This document shows positions 34,631 through 43,798 of a DNA stretch of 64,000 nucleotides, one piece after another (position 1 is the stretch's first letter; the number at the start of each line of letters is the position of its first letter). A model generated the notes under the pieces. That model was given only the letters and a program-made list of their open reading frames with translations. It was not told where the DNA came from and did no database searches. The stretch is taken from NCBI GenBank assembly GCA_000597885.1, contig CP004371.1:3798501-3862500 (forward strand). The letters run 5' to 3'. The translations under genes were made by a program, and so were the position numbers. Source of the DNA: Flammeovirgaceae bacterium 311. GTDB lineage: Bacteria; Bacteroidota; Bacteroidia; Cytophagales; Cyclobacteriaceae.

Positions 34631-37588
34631 TTAAGCCAGTATGTTATCTATATCTTCCTTGCTAAGGGTTTTTACAAAGCTTTCTTCGGTGGTAATGAGG
34701 TTATCGGCCAGGCTGGTTTTATGCTGCTGCAGGGCCAGAATCTTTTCTTCTACCGTGTCTTTGGTAATAAACTTATAAGTGAATACACGGTTCTCCTGCC
34801 CGATGCGGTGCGCCCGGTCGATGGCCTGCTGCTCAATGGCAGGATTCCACCAGGGATCGAGCAGAAATACATAATCTGCTTTGGTGAGGTTAAGCCCCAC
34901 CCCACCTGCTTTCAGGGAGATCAGGAAAATACGCAGTTTAGGGTTGTTCTGAAAATTCTCCACCTCTGCCTGCCGGTCTTTGGTGGCGCCATCCAGGTAG
35001 GCGTAGGCTATCTTTTCAGCATCCAGGTATTTGCGCACCAGGTTAAGGTGTTTTACAAACTGGCTGAACACCAATATCTTGTGCCCCTCCGAGATGGCAT
35101 TCTGCAGCATATCCAGCACTTCTTCCATTTTGCCACTGCCGTCTTTGTAGGCTTCGTCCACCATATAAGGGTGGTTGGCAATCTGGCGTAGTTTGGTGAG
35201 CCCCTGCAGCAGCACAAACTGCGATTTTTTAACCCCGTGCAGATCTATCTGGTCCAGAATGTGGCTGCGGTAGTAGTTTTTGGCTTCTTCATACTTCTCG
35301 GCCTGCTCTTCCGTCATGCTGCAGTAGCGGATGTTCTCTACTTTATCGGGCAGTTCGGTAGCTACCTGCGTTTTCTGGCGCCGCAGAATAAAAGGCTTAA
35401 TAATGCTGTAGAGCTTGCCGGTTTTAGTTTCGTCCTGCTTTTTCTCTATCGGGTTAAGAAACTCGTTGCGGAAAAAAGTTTGGTTGCCCAGCAGGCCCGG
35501 GTTGATAAAGTGCATCTGAGACCACAGGTCCATGGTGCTGTTTTCCAGCGGCGTACCGGTCAGGATCAGCCGGCGGCGGCTCTTGAGCTCGCGTACGGCC
35601 TTGGCAATGTTGCTGCCCGGATTTTTGATGGCCTGCGATTCGTCCAGGATCACATAATTAAAATAGAACTTCTGCAGCTCCTCAATATCGAGGCGCACAA
35701 TACCATAGGAGCTAAGCACCAGGTCGTAGTTCTTAAAGCGGCTAACATCTTTATTACGGCCGGTGCCGGTGTAGAGGTGCACCCGCAGGTTAGGGGTAAA
35801 GCGTTTTGCCTCCATCTCCCAGTTGTAGATGAGCGAGGTAGGCATTACCAGCAGGGTGGTGCCTTCCTGACCTATCTCTTTCTGGGCCTGCAGCATGGCC
35901 AGGGTCTGAACGGTTTTACCCAGACCCATATCGTCGGCAAGGCAGCCGCCAAAGCCATATTTGTTCAGGAACTGCAGCCAGTTGTAGCCGGCTTTTTGGT
36001 AAGGGCGCAGCTGCCCCAGAAATTTTTGCGGAACGGGGTGATCTTCAATTTCTTCAAAATCGCGCAGCATCTGCAGCTTACGGCTCATGGTTACCTGGGC
36101 CAGGTTGCCGTTTTGCAGGTCCTGTACCAGGGCCAGGTGGTGCTTGCGCAATAGCATGTTCTCCTGGTCGCGGTTGTCTTCCGCAAAGGCAAAGAGCTCG
36201 CTGTAATCCAAAAACCACTGTTCCGGGATTACGGCCACCTCGCCATTAGGCAGTTTTATCTCTGTCTGGCGGCGCATAATGTGCCTGCGCAATTCCTGGA
36301 ATGTAATTTCGTAAGGTCCAAAGCGGATTACGGCATATATATCAAACCAGTCAATGTTCTCCCGTACTTCTATATGTATGGAAGATTCGCCCAGAAAGTA
36401 GCGCTTGCCATCGGCCTCGTGCTGGCCAACACTAAAGCCAAGCTCTTCCAGCTGGCGCCTGTAGGTATTTAACCAACTGAATGCCTGTTGCTTGGGCAGC
36501 ATGGTACGGGCATGCCTGATGTCAAGGCCGGTATCTCGCAGCAGCTTCAGGATCCGCTTTTCGTCAGAAGTATGTCGTTTTACCTTATGAAAGATATATT
36601 CACTGCCAAGCTGTTCTACCCGAACGCTGGTATCAGAATTGGTATCGGCCTTAAATAAATAGGTGCCGTAGCGAAAGGAGAGGTTAAAGAGAATCTTTCC
36701 GCCATTGGTGCTGGCAGTAGCTACTGTTTCTCCATTGCTGTGCCCGTTACTGCCATCGTAAAGCAGCAGCTCGGCTGTTTGTGCTTCGGCCAGTTCAGAA
36801 AAAGTGAGCACTGGCTGGGGCGAATAAGTTTCTTCTTTTATCTGGAAGCCTACTGCCAGTACATCAAACTGCGAGATAAGCGGTGCTACAAAGCGGCGGT
36901 AATAGGTATCCTCTACTTTACGGGGCACCTCTATGTACTGCTTATGTAAAAAAGGCTGCAGTTTTTTACCATCAACCTCCTGCTCAAAAGTATAGAGCCT
37001 GTTATTAAGCACCATCCAGGCAGGTTCTTTACAGATCAGGTAAGCACCTTTGCGCTGAAAATCAAGCTTTTGACCACCATATTTAATAGTCGGGAAGTAG
37101 TGGGTGCTTATTTCATTTCTTCTGAAATGGAAAAGTACGGTGGCCTGCTGCGACATCACCTGTATCTGCCGCCAGGCAGGTTCGCCATCATTACCCATTT
37201 CAAAGAGCAGCTTACCCTGCATGCGCTCCAGAACCTGTGCCCTGCGGTGTTCCAGGTAGCGCTCTATTTCTTCCTGTATCGGCTTATTTCCTTTTTCCTG
37301 ATTATAAACCTTTAGAAAGAATTCACTTGGATTTACTTTTTTATTCCAGAACTGTTTAATCACCACATCCTGCTGCATGCTGTCCATGATACGGATAAGC
37401 TCATAGTCTTTCTCATCCAGTCCGGAGGCAAATTCAGCAGCATTTTTATAGGAGATGTTCTGGTGCAGAAACGATAGTTGTCCCGCATCGTCGAGCTGAA
37501 CCACGAATGATTCAAATAAATAACCCAGGTATTCGTGCGCATACAACGAATAGATGAGTTTAAAAGGCTTAGAGATGCTAACTTTCAT
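34631..37588 (-). CDS. SNF2 family DEAD/DEAH helicase
   Basis: The 985-residue protein has a long N-terminal beta/alpha region (1-500) and a two-lobed Swi2/Snf2 ATPase. Walker A is DDMGLGKTVQTLAM, motif II is ILDESQAIKN (DESQ box) and motif III is LILTGTPLENSTMDLWSQ. The helicase C lobe carries ISLKAGGVGLNLTKADYV and the arginine motif QQAIDRAHRIGQ. No SWIM zinc finger was seen. Bacterial relatives of HepA/RapA are linked to RNA polymerase recycling or DNA remodelling. It is transcribed toward the RsmF-like gene. Confidence 0.93.
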   Translation of the reverse strand: MKVSISKPFKLIYSLYAHEYLGYLFESFVVQLDDAGQLSFLHQNISYKNAAEFASGLDEKDYELIRIMDSMQQDVVIKQFWNKKVNPSEFFLKVYNQEKGNKPIQEEIERYLEHRRAQVLERMQGKLLFEMGNDGEPAWRQIQVMSQQATVLFHFRRNEISTHYFPTIKYGGQKLDFQRKGAYLICKEPAWMVLNNRLYTFEQEVDGKKLQPFLHKQYIEVPRKVEDTYYRRFVAPLISQFDVLAVGFQIKEETYSPQPVLTFSELAEAQTAELLLYDGSNGHSNGETVATASTNGGKILFNLSFRYGTYLFKADTNSDTSVRVEQLGSEYIFHKVKRHTSDEKRILKLLRDTGLDIRHARTMLPKQQAFSWLNTYRRQLEELGFSVGQHEADGKRYFLGESSIHIEVRENIDWFDIYAVIRFGPYEITFQELRRHIMRRQTEIKLPNGEVAVIPEQWFLDYSELFAFAEDNRDQENMLLRKHHLALVQDLQNGNLAQVTMSRKLQMLRDFEEIEDHPVPQKFLGQLRPYQKAGYNWLQFLNKYGFGGCLADDMGLGKTVQTLAMLQAQKEIGQEGTTLLVMPTSLIYNWEMEAKRFTPNLRVHLYTGTGRNKDVSRFKNYDLVLSSYGIVRLDIEELQKFYFNYVILDESQAIKNPGSNIAKAVRELKSRRRLILTGTPLENSTMDLWSQMHFINPGLLGNQTFFRNEFLNPIEKKQDETKTGKLYSIIKPFILRRQKTQVATELPDKVENIRYCSMTEEQAEKYEEAKNYYRSHILDQIDLHGVKKSQFVLLQGLTKLRQIANHPYMVDEAYKDGSGKMEEVLDMLQNAISEGHKILVFSQFVKHLNLVRKYLDAEKIAYAYLDGATKDRQAEVENFQNNPKLRIFLISLKAGGVGLNLTKADYVFLLDPWWNPAIEQQAIDRAHRIGQENRVFTYKFITKDTVEEKILALQQHKTSLADNLITTEESFVKTLSKEDIDNILA

Positions 37589-37883
37589 CTAATAAAAAGT
37601 GGATACAGCCCCGAAAAATAGTAAAAATTGAATTACTCAGACTAGAGCGGTATTAAATTTAAATATTCTTTGCAAAAAACTATGAGAATACCACTATTTA
37701 TTAAAGGAATAATTTACAGCCTGATATTTGACTGTGGGTGCAGGGGTTCCGGTAGCCGGAAAAGCAGCTATTGATGGTGTGCCATCGATGCTTTTCCAGA
37801 CCCTGGTTGTTTAGCGTCAGACTTATGATCCCGACACTTCCCGTAAACCTACCCTGCAGAAGCAACAGCATCATCTTTTAAAT
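37589..37883. other. Intergenic region with a long imperfect hairpin
   Basis: About 295 bases between the ABC permease and the helicase gene, both on the minus strand. It contains the hairpin 37758-37797. The AT-rich half (37600-37730) is likely to include the helicase promoter. No ORF. Confidence 0.5.
37758..37797. repeat. Imperfect hairpin, 16 paired bases with a 4-base bulge
   Basis: GGAAAAGC (37758-37765) pairs with GCTTTTCC (37790-37797), and ATTGATGG (37770-37777) pairs with CCATCGAT (37782-37789) allowing one G-T; a 4-base bulge and a TGTG loop separate them. No T-run follows on either strand. Confidence 0.65.
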
Positions 37884-39107
37884 TTAGATATGCTGTGCGG
37901 TAGGCGTACGTGCTGCCAGAGATGCCGGGTGAAAAGAAGCAAGTAACGTAATGAATGCAGTGCTGATGGCAGTAAACAGCAGGTCTGTCCACATAAGCTG
38001 AACAGGATAAGCACTTTCTACTGATGTTTGCATGCCCATGCCAACCAGGCCCCATTCTTCCTGTATAAGCACAATGACGATACCCAGAATCAGGCCCAGC
38101 AAAGCACCTGTAAAGGCAATGATGGCACCTTCGTACAGAAAAATGCGGCGCACCAGTCCCGGCGATGCGCCCATTGAAAAGAGCACAGCAATATCGCGCT
38201 TCTTATCAATAGCCAGCATGGTAAGCGAAAAGAAGATATTAAACGAGGCAACTGCCAGAATAAAAGTAAAGGCCAGGTACACAAACAGCTTTTCAATCTT
38301 GATTGCCTTTAGCAGGCTGCTGTGCTGTTCATCGCTGTTTTGCACCAGAAAGCCTTCCGGGAGCCGCTCCTTCAGCCGTCTTTGTACCCGTGCTATACTT
38401 ACTTTATCAGTAGTTTTTATCTCGAGCGAACTGCGGCGGTTGCCATAATCAAACAGGTTCAGGGCAAACTCAAGGGGCACAAATACATAGTTGTCATCAT
38501 ACTGCTTCTCTATGCTGAATACACCCCCGGGCTTTATGTTTTGCTGTACGTAGTATTTGCTCGGGTCTAAGGTACCGGGCCTTACATTGCGAGGATAATA
38601 AATACGCAGTACGTAAAAATCATTTTCCAGGGCTACAGAAAGCGCATTTCTAACACCGGCACCTATGATGGCAACTGCAGTATTTCCCTTCTGAAGACTT
38701 AGTTCACCCTGCAGCAGCGTACCCTGCATGCGGCCCTGCTCCATAAAATTTGGTCCCACACCCTTAATCTTTACTACCTTTTCGGCATCCTGGTAACGGA
38801 TCAGGGCATTGTCTTCGGCTACTTCAGTAAGTATTTCAACACCTTCGGTAGTTCTTACAAGCTCCAGCAGTTCGGGTGTTAGCTCAAAGGTTTTTCCTTT
38901 TTCGGCAACAATCCGCAATTCGGCATCAAAGGTGTTGTAGAGCGAGCGGATCAGATCTTCGAGGCCGTTAAACACCGACAGCACAATAATAAGGGCACAG
39001 GTGCCCACCGCCACCACCAGCATGCTGATGATGGAGATAATGTTGATAAAAGTCTTTTTCTTTTTAGACCGGAAGTACCTCCGGGCAATGTAAAAAGGCA
39101 GGTTCAC
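37884..39107 (-). CDS. LolC/LolE-type ABC transporter permease
   Basis: The 407-residue inner-membrane protein opens with MNLPFYIARRYFRSKKKKTF, the N-terminal TM1 lead-in of the lipoprotein-releasing permease family, and has an FtsX-like domain at the C-terminus with three TM segments (about 275-300, 325-355, 370-395) after a large periplasmic loop. The partner LolD-type ATPase is not here. The start is GTG at 39107, overlapping the rbfA TGA by four bases (GTGA), so translation is coupled to rbfA. It probably moves lipoproteins to the outer membrane. Confidence 0.88.
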   Translation of the reverse strand: MNLPFYIARRYFRSKKKKTFINIISIISMLVVAVGTCALIIVLSVFNGLEDLIRSLYNTFDAELRIVAEKGKTFELTPELLELVRTTEGVEILTEVAEDNALIRYQDAEKVVKIKGVGPNFMEQGRMQGTLLQGELSLQKGNTAVAIIGAGVRNALSVALENDFYVLRIYYPRNVRPGTLDPSKYYVQQNIKPGGVFSIEKQYDDNYVFVPLEFALNLFDYGNRRSSLEIKTTDKVSIARVQRRLKERLPEGFLVQNSDEQHSSLLKAIKIEKLFVYLAFTFILAVASFNIFFSLTMLAIDKKRDIAVLFSMGASPGLVRRIFLYEGAIIAFTGALLGLILGIVIVLIQEEWGLVGMGMQTSVESAYPVQLMWTDLLFTAISTAFITLLASFHPASLAARTPTAQHI

Positions 39108-39493
39108 TCTTTCTCGTCCTCCTCCTCATTTTCGGGTGCCGGTGGTATATCCAGGTTGCTGATCACCCGGTCCATGTGGGCAGCGTAATCTGCACTTTCA
39201 TTCAGGAAAAATACAAGTTCCGGTACATGGCGCACCTCTTTGCGGATGCGGCGCCCCAGCATGTTTCTCACTTCACTTTTTCGCTCATTTACCACTTCCA
39301 GCAGTTGCTGTTGGTTGGGGGCGAGCATAAAACTTAAAAATGCCTTGGCTACGCTTAAGTCGGGGCTAACGCGTACATCGGTTACCGTAACCATTGTATT
39401 TTTGAATAAATGTGGAATATCGCGTTGAAAAATTTCACTTAATTCTTTCTGTAATAATCGACTGAATTTCTGCTGTCTTTTGCTTTCACTCAT
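39104..39493 (-). CDS. rbfA: Ribosome-binding factor A
   Basis: The 129-residue protein has the RbfA KH-like fold pattern: SRLLQKELSEIFQRDI, then VTVTDVRVSPDLSVAKAFLSFM, and the RIRKEVRHVPELVFFLNESAD end. RbfA matures the 16S rRNA 5' region of the 30S subunit, especially in the cold. The gene is coupled to the LolC/E-type permease by a four-base overlap, an order common in Bacteroidota. The C-terminal tail is acidic. Confidence 0.95.
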   Translation of the reverse strand: MSESKRQQKFSRLLQKELSEIFQRDIPHLFKNTMVTVTDVRVSPDLSVAKAFLSFMLAPNQQQLLEVVNERKSEVRNMLGRRIRKEVRHVPELVFFLNESADYAAHMDRVISNLDIPPAPENEEEDEKE

Positions 39494-39577
39494 GGGTGCA
39501 AATATTATAACAAGATTGTTGTTTGTCTAAGAAATAAACTATTTTCGTTTTTGTTTTGAGGTAACGAATATAGGTTT

Positions 39578-40993
39578 GTGATAGGCTTCTTCCGTTTAAA
39601 CGATCCATACCGGCTTATCGGTATTTTCTTATTGCTACTGGTTCTGCGCTTACCTGCCCTTTTGGGCTGGACACCTACGCTGCAACCAGAATTGGGGTGG
39701 ATGATTTTGGGAGAAAACCTCTCTGCCGGCGATAGCTTATACGAAGGCATCTGGGACAATACTGCTCCCTTTTCTGCTGCCGTTTACTGGCTGCTCGATG
39801 AGCTCTTTGGCCGTTCTCCCTTAGCACATGCCATACTGGCACTGCTGCTGGTGCTTATTCAGGCAGGCCAGTTTAACCTAATGCTCCTCAATTATAGGGC
39901 TTATAACGAAAATACTTACGTTCCCGCGCTAATTTATACAGTACTTGCCCATATTTTCTTTGATTTTTATTTGCTTTCCCCTCCGCTCATGAGCATGACT
40001 TTCCTGCTTATGGCCGTCAGAAATGCGTTTAAAGTGGTTTCCGGCAGGGGTAAAGATGAAAGCTTGTTTTTCCTGGGGGCTTATGTGGGAATTGCCGCGG
40101 GCTTCTTTTTGCCTACGCTCACTTTTTTTCCGGCAATGCTGTTCGCCCTCATGATCTTTACCGGTACAAAGCCCCGGCAATACCTCCTGCTCTTTATTGG
40201 TGTGGCACTGCCCCTGGCGGTTATTATTCTCTACTTTTTCTGGCAGGATAACCTGCAGGATTTCTATTTTGGCTACCTGATGTCGCTGAACCTGTTTGGC
40301 AGCGATAATTACCTGAACACCCTAAGTCTGCTTGCACTGGCGGCTATTCCCTCCATGTTCTTTCTGGTTGGCCTCTATAATTTTAGCCGACGTAACTACA
40401 CCATTTACCAGACCCGCCTGCAGCAAACCATGTTTTATACCCTGATAGCGGGTATTATCGCCATTGTACTTTCAGCAGAAAAATCGGCTTACCACCTGCT
40501 GCTGCTGCTGCCGGCATGGGCATTTTATATCTCGCACTACCTGCTGCTGGTGCGTAAACACCTGAAAGCAGAAGGCATCTTCTGGCTTTTTGCCATCATG
40601 GTGCTGGCCCTGCATACAATTCTGTACCTGGAGGTAGTGCCTGAAATTAAGCCCTATGTGAATGCAGAGAGCCTGAAGGTAAACACCCGGCCAGAGGCAG
40701 AGCTGGTTGCCGGTAAACGCATTCTTATGCTGGGGCGTGATGTAAGCCTTTACCAGCATGCCAGGCTGGCAACACCCTATCTGGAGTGGCGACTGGCCCG
40801 CCGGCAGTTAACCGAGCTTGATTACTATGATAATCTGGTAGATGCTTTCCGCCACTTTCAGCAGGATACCCCGCAGGTGCTTATAGACGATGCCGGCATT
40901 GTGCCGCAGCTCTTTAAACGCATGCCTACCATCGAAAGCCGCTACAGAAATTCTGCCCGCTTTCCACATGTGTGGGAGCTGCAGGAAGAGTAA
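39578..40993 (+). CDS. DUF6427-like polytopic membrane protein
   Basis: The 471-residue protein starts with GTG at 39578, giving MIGFFRLNDPYRLIGIFLLL, and has about eleven membrane segments with LSAGDSLYEGIWDNTAPFSA near 50-70 as a periplasmic loop. The arrangement recalls glycosyltransferase-like membrane proteins (GT-C type), but no family function is established. It is divergent from rbfA, with 84 bases between starts. Its TAA directly abuts the TGA of rpiB on the other strand, with no base between. Confidence 0.75.
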   Translation: MIGFFRLNDPYRLIGIFLLLLVLRLPALLGWTPTLQPELGWMILGENLSAGDSLYEGIWDNTAPFSAAVYWLLDELFGRSPLAHAILALLLVLIQAGQFNLMLLNYRAYNENTYVPALIYTVLAHIFFDFYLLSPPLMSMTFLLMAVRNAFKVVSGRGKDESLFFLGAYVGIAAGFFLPTLTFFPAMLFALMIFTGTKPRQYLLLFIGVALPLAVIILYFFWQDNLQDFYFGYLMSLNLFGSDNYLNTLSLLALAAIPSMFFLVGLYNFSRRNYTIYQTRLQQTMFYTLIAGIIAIVLSAEKSAYHLLLLLPAWAFYISHYLLLVRKHLKAEGIFWLFAIMVLALHTILYLEVVPEIKPYVNAESLKVNTRPEAELVAGKRILMLGRDVSLYQHARLATPYLEWRLARRQLTELDYYDNLVDAFRHFQQDTPQVLIDDAGIVPQLFKRMPTIESRYRNSARFPHVWELQEE

Positions 40994-41428
40994 TCAGCAG
41001 GCAATCTTGTCTACACGGCGACCGTGGCGTCCGCCTTCGAATTCTGTAGTCAGAAAGGTATCGGCTATTTTTAGGGCCTTCTCAAAATCAACGAAGCGGG
41101 CAGGTATACACAGCACATTAGCGTTATTATGCTGGCGGATCAGGGCCGCTACTTCTTCGTTCCAGCAGAGTCCGGCACGAATGCCCTGGTGTTTGTTGGC
41201 CGTCATGCATACACCGTTGCCGCTGCCGCAGATTAAAATGCCCAGCTCCTGGCTTTTATTGGCTACTGCTTCTGATAGCGGGTGTGCGTGGTCGGGGTAA
41301 TCTACCGATGCATCGCTGCCGGGGCCAAAGTCTTCTACAGTATATCCCTGTTGCTGCAGGTGTTCAATAAGGCGCTGCTTATAGTCAAAACCAGCGTGGT
41401 CGCCTCCAATTGCTATTTTCTTGCTCAT
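40994..41428 (-). CDS. rpiB: Ribose 5-phosphate isomerase B
   Basis: The start is ATG 41428 (MSKKIAIGGDHAGFDYKQRL), giving 144 residues. The RpiB/LacAB family signature is clear: IAIGGDHAGF, DFGPGSDASVDYPDHA and the catalytic Cys in LGILICGSGNGVCMTANKH (the GSGNGV phosphate-site loop). It interconverts ribose 5-phosphate and ribulose 5-phosphate in the pentose phosphate pathway; allose-phosphate isomerase activity is known in relatives. The gene converges tail to tail with the DUF6427-like gene at zero distance. Confidence 0.95.
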   Translation of the reverse strand: MSKKIAIGGDHAGFDYKQRLIEHLQQQGYTVEDFGPGSDASVDYPDHAHPLSEAVANKSQELGILICGSGNGVCMTANKHQGIRAGLCWNEEVAALIRQHNNANVLCIPARFVDFEKALKIADTFLTTEFEGGRHGRRVDKIAC

Positions 41429-41543
41429 GTTGAGTAGTATGGAAATAGATGTATAAGCGAAGATAGCCAATTGTAAATAAAAAGCGGAACACCCGGTATT
41501 ACTATGTACCTATTATGTAATTTAGTTGCCCAATTTTAGAGGT

Positions 41544-42353
41544 ATGCGTTTATTAGGTTTGTTTTTACACCTGCTGGTGGTGCTGTTGCTAACCGCCCTT
41601 ACTCAGGTAGGAGGATTGCTCTGGCTCCTTTGTTACTGGCTTGCCGGCCGATGGAAGGGAAAGCGTATTGGCAGGGCGCTGCTCCTGTTTTTGCCCGTAT
41701 ACCTGCTTATTACAGCAGCAGTGCTACCCATTGCATGCGGCTATTTTGGCCGTACGCCGCTGCCGGTATTTACCTCGCCTACCTTGAAACCGGCCAGCCT
41801 GATATACCCCCTGCTGAACCGCCACTATGTTACCCCCAATACCAGAAGGGTGGTGCAGGAGGTAGCAGATCAGCTGCGCCAGCAGCACCCCAATAGAGAA
41901 CTGCATTACCTCGATGCAGGCTTTCCGCTCTTTGAAAAATTTCCGCTCCTGCCGCACCTAAGCCATACCGACGGTCGCAAAGTAGACCTTGCCTTCTTTT
42001 ACCTGCGTGCCGATGGTACCGTGACCAACGATATACCCAGCCGCAGCGGCTATGGCGTTTTCGAGGGACCTGCAGAAAACGAGCAGGCCACAGCAGAAGC
42101 ATGCCAGGGGAAAGGCTACTGGCAATACAGCTATCCACAATACCTTACCATGGGCACCCGCTCAAACCTGAAGTTCGATGCCCTGCGCACCAAAAGGGTA
42201 TTGCAGCTGCTCTTGGAGCAGAGGGAAATTGGCAAGGTATTTCTGGAGCCACACCTGCAGCAGCGCCTGGGGCTATCAGGTGCTGCAAAAATACGTTTTC
42301 ACGGCTGTGGCGCGGTACGCCACGACGACCATATCCACATGCAGACTGAATAA
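41544..42353 (+). CDS. Membrane-anchored LAS-superfamily metallopeptidase (predicted)
   Basis: The start is ATG 41544; the 269-residue product has two N-terminal membrane segments (about 3-34 and 45-65), followed by an extracytoplasmic domain. Two metal-site motifs resemble the LAS superfamily (MepA/VanX/D-Ala-D-Ala peptidases): SHTDGRKVDLAFFY (His-x6-Asp) and the final HDDHIHMQ. That predicts a zinc DD-endopeptidase or carboxypeptidase acting on peptidoglycan in the periplasm. The third ligand is the terminal His of HDDHIH. The role and partners are unknown; neighbours are unrelated. Confidence 0.68.
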   Translation: MRLLGLFLHLLVVLLLTALTQVGGLLWLLCYWLAGRWKGKRIGRALLLFLPVYLLITAAVLPIACGYFGRTPLPVFTSPTLKPASLIYPLLNRHYVTPNTRRVVQEVADQLRQQHPNRELHYLDAGFPLFEKFPLLPHLSHTDGRKVDLAFFYLRADGTVTNDIPSRSGYGVFEGPAENEQATAEACQGKGYWQYSYPQYLTMGTRSNLKFDALRTKRVLQLLLEQREIGKVFLEPHLQQRLGLSGAAKIRFHGCGAVRHDDHIHMQTE

Positions 42354-42531
42354 CACTGCAGCAAATACCCGATTTTCTCCAGCCAGTTATAGGGTACAAA
42401 GGTGTATCAGCAGCTCGTAACGAAAGCTTGTTTTTACCAGATAAACTGCTAGTACTTTTGTACTAAATATGACTCTTGATAGCTGTGACTAAGACTTCTT
42501 TAAAAATTTTGCTGCCTGGTATACAAGTGTC

Positions 42532-43200
42532 TTACTGCTTTACCTGCGCTGCATATAGGTTCAGGAGGTAGTCTGGTTCCTCTACAAAAGGATCTGTATC
42601 AGCATTTTTAACAGGCGCACCCCAGGAGCGCTGCAGTGGTACATAGCCCGTCCATACTTTTCTGTGCGCTTCCTGCTGATTGTTGCCGGCAGCGCCCTGC
42701 CTGATTTTTGCCGATGCTTCCTCCAGTGAAAAGCCAAGCACTGATGTTATTTTCAGTTCTTCCGGTGTAGGCCTTTTAATGTCGTCTTCCCAGCGGCCCG
42801 GCAGCAGTTTATCGGTAAAGGCTTTTAGGATCTCCATTTTCTGATCCGGGTCTTCTACCTCAAAAGCTTTGGAAAAGGCTATTACCGAACGATAGTTAAA
42901 AGAGTGGTTAAAAGCAGTGTTAGCCAGCACCATGCCATCCAGCAACGACACTGTGAGGCAAACCTTTTCCTGCTGGCACAGCTGCTGTATAAAATGACTC
43001 TTTACCGATGCGTGGATGTATATTTTATCATCCATCCTTACAAAACCTGTAGGAATAGCCATGGCTGTGCTGTGGGCAGCATACGCAATGGTAACGTCTA
43101 TGGCTTCGTCCAGAATGGCATAAATGGTTTCCCAATCGTAAACGCCGCGGTGTGCATGGCGGCTTATGGTGGTGAGGGGGGTGGGTTTATGCTCCGGCAT
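42532..43200 (-). CDS. PNPOx-fold flavin-binding protein
   Basis: The 222-residue protein starts with ATG at 43200. It has the split-barrel pyridoxamine-5'-phosphate-oxidase-like pattern: the AIPTGFVRMDDKIYIHASVKSHF strands, a VCLTVSLLDGMVLA strand and NYRSVIAFSKAFEVED. Relatives bind FMN and protect against or reduce small molecules; many are annotated as 5-nitroimidazole-resistance-like. The start lies inside the last 14 bases of the isochorismatase gene upstream, indicating coupled translation. Both are divergent from a MocR regulator, a typical arrangement for this fold. Confidence 0.85.
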   Translation of the reverse strand: MPEHKPTPLTTISRHAHRGVYDWETIYAILDEAIDVTIAYAAHSTAMAIPTGFVRMDDKIYIHASVKSHFIQQLCQQEKVCLTVSLLDGMVLANTAFNHSFNYRSVIAFSKAFEVEDPDQKMEILKAFTDKLLPGRWEDDIKRPTPEELKITSVLGFSLEEASAKIRQGAAGNNQQEAHRKVWTGYVPLQRSWGAPVKNADTDPFVEEPDYLLNLYAAQVKQ

Positions 43201-43774
43201 GGCTAAATGTATTGGTGTGGTGCAAAATCATTTCTTCAGTTTTTACAATGGTGGCAAACTCTCCATGAAGATTTGCAAGAGAGATTTCATGAATATCCTG
43301 TGCCTTGAACAGCTTTCCATCAAAACTTATCCTGTCGAAGGTGGCAGTTGCATCTTCGGCAACATAAACATCATAACCAAAATTGCCGGCCATACGAGCA
43401 GTAGTAGAAACGCAATGGTTGCTTGTGAGGCCCACGATCAGGAGCTTTGTAATCCCAAGCTCGTCAAGATATTCTTTCAGGCCTGTACCTATAAAAGCAC
43501 TGTTTACCTGCTTTGGAAATAAGGGTTCTCCCTGTTTTGGCACAGCAACGTCCATGAATGCATTACCCGCATGAGAAGGATGCAGAGGAGATGCAGGATT
43601 CACAGAATCATGTTTAACATGGAGAACGGGCAGTGCCTGTGCGCGCCAGTGCAATAAGAGTTTCTCTATGTTTGCTTCAGCCCCCGGGTTGTTTCTGTTG
43701 CCGCCCCAGTAGTCTTGGTTGTAAAATCCCTGCTGAACATCAATAAGCAGCAGGGCAGTAGCGACTGATTTCAT
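43187..43774 (-). CDS. Isochorismatase-like cysteine hydrolase
   Basis: The start is ATG 43774, with AAGGAG at a good distance in front (AAAAAAGGAGCTACTTATG), giving 195 residues. It has the cysteine hydrolase triad: the Asp of LLLIDVQQGF, the Lys of PVLHVKHDS and the Cys of LTSNHCVSTTARMAG (TxxCVxxTA). Such enzymes hydrolyse amides or enol ethers (nicotinamidase, isochorismatase, peroxyureidoacrylate types). The substrate is not evident. It is the first gene of the pair with the PNPOx-like protein. Confidence 0.9.
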   Translation of the reverse strand: MKSVATALLLIDVQQGFYNQDYWGGNRNNPGAEANIEKLLLHWRAQALPVLHVKHDSVNPASPLHPSHAGNAFMDVAVPKQGEPLFPKQVNSAFIGTGLKEYLDELGITKLLIVGLTSNHCVSTTARMAGNFGYDVYVAEDATATFDRISFDGKLFKAQDIHEISLANLHGEFATIVKTEEMILHHTNTFSHAGA

Positions 43775-43798
43775 AAGTAGCTCCTTTTTTAACAAAAG

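Noticed and set aside
35237-36154. 305-codon plus-strand frame inside the helicase gene
   Set aside because: Antisense shadow of the SNF2 ATPase domain; no family pattern.
42453-42460. Perfect TACTTTTG -7-like box
   Set aside because: No plus-strand gene follows for 1.4 kb; it lies between convergent genes and is probably chance.
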